DNA of 28,379 nucleotides from NCBI GenBank assembly GCA_015499985.1, contig JAAAUF010000543.1, positions 1-28,379 of the forward strand, given 5' to 3'. The notes below the pieces were generated by a model. It ran no database searches. It had not been told where the DNA came from and saw only the letters and a list, made by a program, of their open reading frames with translations. Shown piece by piece: positions 21,929 through 28,379 of the stretch. The first letter of the stretch is position 1. Each line of letters starts with the position of its first letter. A program made the position numbers and the translations under genes. The DNA comes from Haplosporangium gracile. Lineage: Eukaryota > Mortierellomycota > Mortierellomycetes > Mortierellales > Mortierellaceae.

Positions 21929-22243
21929 TTTGTTATCAGTGTTTTCTTGAAAGGGATGAAGAAGAGAGGTGTGTGTAGTGTCAGAACGTGGAGTGTGTGA
22001 ATAAAAAGAAGAGAGGTAATGAAGAAGGGAGGAATGAACGAATGAGAACTTTGTAAATAAGAAAAGTAGAAGACGTGGACAAAAATCAGTACGACGACGT
22101 ACTCCAAATTTCATTCGGGCGTTGCGCAAGTTGCACCAAAAAAAACCCCAGTCACCTGGTCGGGCAGGAACCATCACCAACCAACAAAAATTCACGCCTC
22201 CAAACTTCTTTTTTTCCTCTTACCCTTCACTCAAACAGTCAAA
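21929..22243. promoter_or_regulatory. Shared divergent promoter, ataxin-3-like and Nudix genes
   Basis: Only 315 bases lie between the start codons. A near-palindrome GTACGACGACGTAC is found at about 22089-22102, close to the centre. C/T-rich leader sequence precedes the Nudix ATG. No other element was recognised. Confidence 0.5.
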
Positions 22244-23332
22244 ATGACGACGCAAGGAAACCCCGTCATCCACGAGATCAAACACACCGCAGACACACTC
22301 CTCGGAAAGGGGCGCTGGCTCTCCTTACACCAAGTCCAATTCCAAGATCCCTCAGGAACACAACGCGGCTGGGAGGTCTGTCGTCGTATCAAACCCGTCT
22401 CTGCCAACCCTGCATCTAATACCAATAGTATCAACAACGAGGCCTCTGTCGATGGTAAAAGCTATTTCGAAAGCCGACAGTGGTGGTTTACAAAAACGCG
22501 TTAAACTGCATCCTCGAATTAATTACCTTTTCGCCGTTTCCTTCATTCAACCTCCTCTCAACGCATAGCGGTGGATGTGATAACAATCATCAAGAACTCT
22601 GACAACAAGGCCACACATGTCGTCCTCGTCACCCAATACCGCCCCGCATTATCCGCCTACTCACTCGAATTCCCCTCAGGACTAATCGACGCCGACGAGG
22701 CGCCCGAGGCCGCAGCCCTGCGTGAACTCGAAGAAGAGACTGGGTTTAGTTCGCAAGCTGGACATGCTGTACAGATCGTCAAGGTTGGAGTCCCGGTTTC
22801 TTATGAACCTGGACTTACGGGATCTTGTTCTCGTGTGGCCGTCGTTGAGGTAAAACTAGACTAGATCATGCAGGAAGAGCTGATCTGGATTGTGGGCGAG
22901 TATGTAGAGAAGCGAGCGACTACGGCAGATCTGTTAGGTCAACTATATTCTAATCATCTCGTCTTTTCGTATCGATACATATAATAGGTCCAAATGGAAG
23001 AGGAGCAGCTGTTTGGCCCAGAGACATCCCTACGAAAGGCCAAGCCCGAGGACGACGAATGGAGTCTTCAAGTCCTTGTACTCCCCCTCCCCGGCCTGCT
23101 CCAGTCCCTTCAAGGTAACCCCCCATCCCCCCTCTTCCCAATCTTGAAAAAAAGAGAATACACTATCCGTTTACTGTCACGTCGACACAAAGCTGATATT
23201 TTTATCTCCGCTGTGTAATCTTGGTGGTATTGACAATAATTAGATCTGCAAGAAAAAGTGGGGGGTCAGTCCAAGCTGGTTTTAGACAGTCGTCTGTATG
23301 CATGGGCCCTCGGCCGCGAATTAGGATACTAG
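22244..23332 (+). CDS. NUDT5-like ADP-ribose pyrophosphatase (Nudix hydrolase)
   Basis: It hydrolyses ADP-ribose and related nucleoside diphosphate sugars to AMP plus sugar phosphate. Exons: 22244-22454, 22569-22849, 22988-23114 and 23244-23332; 235 residues. The Nudix box GLIDADEAPEAAALRELEEE, ending TGF, fits G-x5-E-x7-REU-x-EE-x-GU exactly. Upstream blocks VDVITIIKN and VVLVTQYRPALSAYSLEFPS are typical of the NUDT5/ADPR branch. An N-terminal beta segment (GKGRWLSLHQVQFQDPSG to WEVCRR) matches the NUDT5 dimerisation domain. The C-terminus SRLYAWALGRELGY fits the final helix of the family. All four introns/exons keep frame, with donors GTAAAA, GTAAAA and GTAACC. Cytosolic; no signal peptide. 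Confidence 0.93.
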
Positions 23333-23612
23333 AGCCTCCTTCCTCCTCCTCCTTCCCCCTCTTCTTTCTAATCCATGCCCACCCCCTAACCCTAAACAAC
23401 TTCAAAACCAATGAATTCGAGGGAAACAACAATAATGCCCAAAAGTGTGTTTCGGTATTTGTTATTTTTTTTTGGTTGCTGAAAGAAAAATGCTAGTGTA
23501 CAAGTACGATGAAATGAAAGATGAAGTAGTTTTTGCTGAATGGATTGAAAATGATAGTATGCGCTGTCAGTCGCTCATTGCTGATCCCAAGTATGTCGCT
23601 TGAGGTGTTCTT

Positions 23613-24312
23613 TTATGCGGTAGAGCTCTCAGAGACATCCATGGCCTCGGCCTTGGCCTTCTTGGGCTTGGTATCAGCTCTCTGGAGTCCAGCTGCGGCA
23701 TCAGCCTCAGCCTGCGAGTAAGGCTCCTCCTTCAACAACTTGCATCTATGATCCAAAAAAAAGGTGCGAGAGAGGTGGGTGAGTTTTTGCTGGCTTTTGT
23801 AGAGATTTATCCCCGTTTGATACAGATCGTCCTGGTGAGGTCCAACTACATGATCCAAAGAAGCCTCTTCCATCCTGAATTTCGACCTTGAACAAAGAAG
23901 CATGAGGTCGGTCGTACCTCTTCTTGTGGATCTTTCCCTTCTGATGCTCTGCAAGCGACTCCTTATTAATGTAGTGCTTACTATTGTACATATTGAACAA
24001 CAACAAAAAGCAACATAATGTTAGTCAACATTTTTCTTCCATTCAGAGAACTTTCTCAATACAACAACCTCCTTATCTCTTCTCTCTCAATCAAAACTAG
24101 TCCTTCAAGGAAACGTACGCGCATGGGATGCAGTAAAACTGTCCCTGTCCAGGCAACTCGGGATCGAGCTCAGGCTTCTCGAATTTGGCGGCGTTCTCGG
24201 GCTGAATATCGCCATGGATCTGGTCGATATCTCGCATGTAGCGCTTGGTACGGTATTTGCGCTGGATATCGCGGATTCCCTTGTGGACACGAGAGCGGCG
24301 AAGTCTTCCCAT
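23613..24312 (-). CDS. BUD20: BUD20/ZNF593-type C2H2 zinc-finger ribosome biogenesis factor
   Basis: A shuttling pre-60S ribosome export factor in yeast. Exons: 24312-24119, 23980-23918 and 23745-23613; 129 residues. The basic N-terminus MGRLRRSRVHKGIRDIQRKY, followed by DIDQIHGDI and ELPGQGQFYC, is diagnostic of the family. The zinc finger is YCIPCAKHYINKESLAEHQ to IHKKR, with C-x2-C-x12-H-x5-H spacing, split by intron 1 after the second Cys. The tail (EPYSQAEADAAAGL) also matches BUD20, then ends with a Lys/Ala-rich stretch and DVSESSTA. A short protein at the low end of the family range but apparently complete. Confidence 0.93.
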
Positions 24313-24732
24313 TTTGTGTTGTTTGTTGGTATTAAGGAGGATTAGGAAAAGGGGGGGTTGGTGAGGAAGGGGGGATGGGGGGGGGGGAGAGAAAGAAGGG
24401 GTGATGGAAGTGATGGAGAAGTAGGTAACTTGAAGTGGAAGAGGCAAAGGGCAACTTTTTTTTTTTTTTTGTGAGACTGCTGAAAATGTGTTTGTTTTTT
24501 CCTCACTTCTCGGTTGGATTCACACAGCGACTTACTGCAGGCTCGCCGCTCTATTTTTTTTATATAACTTTATGTTATCAAAGGCCATCTTTCGAGGAGG
24601 TGTGGATCCAGGACAATTGGAGCATGAGATACGTCACCGAAGTGAGTAAATCGCGCGCCCTCCTAGATCCAAAACTTGGTCCCATGTATTGGCTAATACA
24701 CAAATGGACCAAAATACTAAAATAGGAAATAT
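24313..24732. promoter_or_regulatory. BUD20 upstream region with G-runs, and Fanzor 3' flank
   Basis: Plus-strand G-runs at 24351-24387 lie 39-75 bases upstream of the BUD20 ATG, so the transcript or promoter is C-rich there. T-runs follow near 24458-24471. The right part is the 3' flank of the Fanzor relic and holds a strong hairpin. No further gene is seen. Confidence 0.5.
24661..24726. repeat. Long hairpin next to the Fanzor 3' end
   Basis: TTGGTCC (24676-24682) pairs with GGACCAA (24706-24712). Inside it, TGTATT (24685-24690) pairs with AATACA (24695-24700) around a GGCT loop. Outside, TCCTA (24661-24665) can pair with TAGGA (24722-24726). The hairpin starts about 7 bases past the Fanzor stop codon (24733-24735, minus strand). 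Its role as guide-RNA scaffold, terminator or element end is inferred from position. Confidence 0.65.
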
Positions 24733-26520
24733 CTATGCTATAGCTACTTTTTTTAACTGACTTGACTCTGTCCTCTCATCCGCCTTTCGTTTGACTCGCC
24801 TAATCCCGCCAGACCCCCCAGAACGGGGTGTAAAGCCGCGTCTGTCTTGCTTCCAGGGATAGTTTCCATCAGAGTCCACGGGCTGGAGGTAGTCAGGTCG
24901 CTGCTGGTTGAGCAAGTGTCCTTGAATGGCATCGGCAATGTTGTGGCCAGCCATGATGTCGCGGTGCATGTATTTCTGACACTTTGTACAATAGAGGCGA
25001 CGGATGTCAACTTGACCAACAAACTCTGTACACGTTGGGCATTTTTTGACGTGTAGTATTCATTGACATCAACAACGATGTAACCGAGGGAACGCGCCTA
25101 GAAAGATTATAAATGCAACAAGTACAAATTAGCCACAATTGCATTGCTCGGCATGCTAGGCAAGTTGGTGAATACGAGACGTGGACTTGGGTCACTTACT
25201 TTCTGAACAAAGTACGATTGGAAAGATTCATGCAACGACGACAACCTGGTCTTGCAAGAAAACTGTCCAAGACCGACACCAATGATGGCTTTGTTCTTGA
25301 CCTCTCTCCTGGCCCCCAACGACCCTCCCACAAGTTGTAAAAGGCGATTGGCGATCAGCCTGTACTCCTCCGTCCGAGCTTTCCTGGCATTCCATCTGTG
25401 CTTCTTCAGGACCACGCTGCCATAAAATGAATCGAAATCATCCTTCACCTCCTCCACTCTCGCTGCATAGTCCTTGATGTTCGCCTCAGGTCCACGTCGA
25501 GGAGGAAGGCTGGTTTCAATATGACTGATAGACTCTCCTCCTTCTCTTGACTGCCCCTTCCTTTGTTCCAACCAACGCCTGTGTTTGAAAGTTGGTTGAT
25601 AAACAGCCTTCTGTTTGCAGGCCAGGTTGAAATATTTGAGTGGCGGCTTCTCGGTCTTGGACACTCCGCTCCCCTCTACTTCCTCGATGGTTGGTGGTGA
25701 TGACTCCATGATGGCATCGTCCGACTCTTGTCCGGTTTCGATGCTAGGCTGTTCAGAAGGAGGCAAGATTGCGCTCGCGCCGACAACGAAGGCTTGGCCC
25801 AAATCAATACCGAGAATCTTGATGAGATGAGGATCAGGACTCCAAAGCCCCTCGACATCCTGTTTGTCTTGATCACGTTCCTGATCTCCGTCAGGAAGTA
25901 GTCTGTGCCGCCGAGAGTTGACTGCAGTTGAGTAGCTCCAGATAATAGCTTGTCAGGGTGTAGCCGTCTGTACTTGACACAGTGAAGCTCATTCAACTTG
26001 AACGCAAGCGCCTGAAGACGAAAGCCGTCCGTACGAATCGACCCGCGCAAGACATATCCTCTCCCAGCATAAGCAGCAGGTTGGAAGGAATCGGCTCGGA
26101 TGTGGTGAAGGTGGGCCCTCATCTCCTCAAGCGGCATCAGAAACGTGGTCCTTGAATAGTTCCTCAACCTCCTCCGTTCCTCCTCTGAATATCCGCCAAT
26201 ATCGGTGAGCAGCTTGGTAATAAACTCGCCAGGTGGGGCTCCGGATAGCCAATCAGCAACATCTGCCTGGGAAACTTGGTCGGCATACTGTGTGGTTTCA
26301 AAACACTCCACGGCAAGTGCCTGAATCCGGCACTTCAAGAACGGGTCTCGCCAGAAGATCTTCGACAGATCGAGCTCAGACAGGGTCACGAACTTGTCAT
26401 CAAAAGACGAGATTGGCACCAATGAGCGCCGACTTCCGCAAACTCGGTTCAAGAGAACAAAGTTCTCTATTGCCGATTTCTTGGGGTCAATGAAGTCTCT
26501 CACTTCGGGGTGCAAATAGC
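24733..26520 (-). pseudogene. Broken Fanzor (eukaryotic TnpB-like RNA-guided nuclease), 5' part missing
   Basis: Fanzors are transposon-borne nucleases that use a guide RNA. Readable blocks in order: HPEVRDFIDPKKSAIENFVL to FLTEIRNVIKT (26515 to about 25868); then DVEGLWSPDPHLIKILGIDL with RuvC-I Asp at 25803-25805; LPPRRGPEANIKDYAARVEE; and IIGVGLGQFSCKTRLSSLHE. An intron (25098-25199, donor GTAAGT) follows, then ARSLGYIVVDVNEYYTSK with the shifted RuvC-II Glu at 25059-25061, a zinc ribbon (CPTC...CTKC) and MHRDIMAGHNIADAI with RuvC-III Asp at 24958-24960. Lesions: one base missing in the AAA run at about 25862-25867, one missing in the A-run at 25042-25047, and a TAA just upstream of the first readable codon with no ATG, so the N-terminus is lost or on an unseen exon. 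About 560 codons remain. Confidence 0.82.
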
Positions 26521-26623
26521 CTTTGGTTTAAGGGATATTAATATGATTCTTTTCAGAGCCCTTTGGGCCAGAGAGCGAGTCGCCCAGCAATGGGTAATTC
26601 GTCCGGAGGGAAATAGGGAATTA
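26521..26623. other. Short gap between the Fanzor and MULE relics
   Basis: About 100 bases between the two head-to-head open frames, each closed by a stop codon on its upstream side. No start ATG, splice donor or terminal repeat was recognised for either gene. Confidence 0.4.
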
Positions 26624-28379
26624 ACGAAGTGGCAGCCCTGACGACCTACCCCCAATTTACAATGCGAGCAAGAGAGTTGCTAATAGTCCTGGCACACACA
26701 AGAAGTACGACTGGTCCTTGGTCTTTAAATGCCGACGATTCCGCAAGTCGCCAGAGCAATTGGTCATCAAATGAAACGCTGTAGGTCAAGGTTGCACTGC
26801 ATCCATTAGGATTCGAAAGCACATTTTACAGGATAGGGTTGAGGTGGAGTACAAATGGAGGCACAGTCATGAGGATTCACCAAAGGTTAGAGCCCATCTA
26901 CCGCTGGGGAACAATGAACTTGCGTGGACCAAAGCGCGGGTTGCAGAGGGCCAAGACTGGAAGGGTATCAAAGCACACCTGCGTTTGGATAAGGCGACAC
27001 TTGATATGATATTGTTACATCTACATTATTTTTTATTGTGTACATATTTTTATGTTTTTCTCACAGCCAGTTTTTCTTAGCTATTTGGCTTTGAGTGGAT
27101 TGAGAGTTCGGAATACGCCGGTCCCTTACCTCCCTGTCTCGGGATGCTTTATGACGATGTACGAACAGTTGCCTACTCAATCCTTCTCTCAGCGTGAAGC
27201 TCTGGCTAGATCAAATCGAACAAGAGGGAGGCAAAAGCATGTTCATTGAACAGGTTCCTGAGTTCTCCGACCACTTTGTATTTGCCTGAAGTACAAAGTT
27301 CCAGCTGAAGGTTAGTCAAAGTCCCTTGCGCACATGCATCCCTTGATTCTAAACACATGTTTTTTAACCAATCGCTCATTTCACTATCTTTGACAACGGT
27401 AGATCATGGGCAACAACAACAACATCGTGTGCATGGACTCCACGCACAAAGTAGTAAAATCGTTGAGACCAAGCCTGGAAAACGAGGACGCTTTTGCTTC
27501 GGCTTTTTTATTTACCATTCTTGTCAAGGATCGACAAGTGCAAACGGGAATCCCTATTGCATTCATGGCGTGCAACTCTGAATCAATGTAAGTGTACATT
27601 GCGTGTCGTATTTCCTTACTGCTTCTTTTATCTTTCACCTCACTTTCTTTTGCTTCATCATCCTTATTTTTTGCAACACGTTTTGTTTATCCATTAGTCA
27701 CATTCTGAGGAACTGACTGGGTTGGCTCAAGACGGATTTCAAATTACAAGCTACCAAGTTCATGGCAGATTGTTCTGTTGTCGAGACTGAGGCTCTCAAA
27801 CAAGTGTTTCCTTCATTAAACATTTATTACTGTACCTTCCACGTGGGACAAGTGTGGGAGCAAAAAATGAGGCAACATTACAATGTAAGTGAACCAAGTT
27901 ACGAGATCTATTCTGTACAACAGTTCACTGACTTCCTTTCTTTCTCTCCAATGCTAACTCCCTTTTTTGTTATGTTATTTCTACTCTGTAGACGAAGGAA
28001 AGCGATGCAATGCGCGGACCTTTGAAGGAGATTCGAAATGCCAGGTCGCAAGTCGAGCTCGAGAATAAGTGGGTTCACTTTCAAACCAACTTTCAGCACG
28101 CGATAGAGTTGGTCACGTACATCAACAACAATTGGATGAAGGATGAGAGACTTTCCAAATGGGCTCTTTAACATCGCGAGGTATGATATCTGGTATTAAT
28201 ACTGTCGATCGCCCTTGCAGCCAATCATGATGGAGGATATTTTCCTGACTTTGATTTACATTTGCTGCCCTTTTTTGCATAAAAAGAACTACTAACACAC
28301 AAATACCAACAGCCTAGTAGAAAGTTGGCACAAGACGTTGAAGCGGCAGCACTTGGGACATGAGCGCGATCTACGTGCA
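26624..28379 (+). pseudogene. Broken MULE (Mutator-like) transposase, runs off the right edge
   Basis: The N-terminal part is a FAR1/WRKY-GCM1-like DNA-binding segment (KKYDWSLVFKCRRF, GCTASIRIRKHI, VEVEYKWRHSHEDSP, AEGQDWKGIKAHLRL). The MULE DDE domain follows: IVCMDSTHKV (first Asp 27436-27438), FMADCSVVETEALKQVFP (second Asp 27768-27770), YYCTFHVGQVWEQKM and LVESWHKTLKRQHLGHERDL (Glu 28320-28322). Introns 27311-27402, 27588-27697 and 27885-27991 have GT-AG ends and keep frame; one more probably ends at 28312 and one lies near 27025-27090. In-frame stops lie at TGA 26772-26774, TGA 27287-27289 (family Trp), TGA 27714-27716 (expected Trp) and TAA 28169-28171. The C-terminus is outside the window. 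Confidence 0.8.

Larger units (their letters stand above)
24661..28379. mobile_element. Possible composite element: Fanzor relic plus MULE relic
   Basis: A Fanzor relic (minus) and a Mutator-like transposase relic (plus) are head to head with about 100 bases between open frames. They may be one transposon carrying a passenger nuclease, or a Fanzor remnant next to or within another element. Terminal inverted repeats and target-site duplications were not identified, and the right end is beyond the window. Confidence 0.35.

Noticed and set aside
23385..23398. CCCTAACCCTAAAC, telomere-like sequence
   Set aside because: Only about two repeat units, inside a short convergent intergenic gap; chance occurrence is the simplest reading.
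26521..26774. Minus-strand open frames upstream of the Fanzor relic as its first exon
   Set aside because: They lack Fanzor-like sequence, have no donor joining in frame, and partly overlap the MULE coding strand in antisense.

Overview
The window looks like nuclear DNA of an early-diverging filamentous fungus, most likely Mucoromycota/Mortierellomycotina. This placement is an inference. It rests on short GT-AG introns that often end in TAG, a GPI-anchored chitin deacetylase, C8-C7 sterol isomerisation by an EBP-type enzyme, and Fanzor and MULE relics. Genes sit on both strands with short intergenic gaps full of A/T and C/T tracts. Splice junctions were placed by eye from reading frame and family motifs.

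Layout. 377-5569 (-): a very large LaeA-like SAM methyltransferase with disordered arms and an N-myristoylation-type start. 6051-6309 (+): a possible small spliced membrane peptide. 7031-8356 (-) and 9617-10241 (+): two decayed genes, the first clearly a 5'-nucleotidase. 10637-12399 (-): chitin deacetylase. 12912-16146 (-): SWI3/RSC8/SMARCC chromatin-remodelling subunit. It is divergent from 16412-18212 (+), an SR-type splicing factor with one RRM and two zinc knuckles, whose early stop codon lies inside a consensus splice donor. 18818-19632 (-): EBP sterol isomerase. 20510-21928 (-): ataxin-3-like deubiquitinase, divergent from 22244-23332 (+), a NUDT5-like ADP-ribose pyrophosphatase. 23613-24312 (-): BUD20/ZNF593 ribosome-biogenesis zinc finger.

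The right end (about 24.7-28.4 kb) is mobile-element territory. A broken Fanzor gene (eukaryotic relative of TnpB, an RNA-guided nuclease; minus strand) lies head to head with a broken Mutator-like (MULE) transposase (plus strand) that runs off the window. The Fanzor copy keeps its RuvC aspartates, the shifted glutamate and the zinc ribbon, but it has two single-base frameshifts in A-runs and no visible N-terminus. A strong hairpin lies just past its stop codon and is a candidate guide-RNA scaffold or element end. The MULE keeps its DDE residues but has four in-frame stops.

The intact genes are unrelated housekeeping functions: sterol synthesis, chromatin, splicing, ribosome assembly, ubiquitin editing, nucleotide clean-up and cell wall. 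The most unusual part of the window is the Fanzor-MULE pair.
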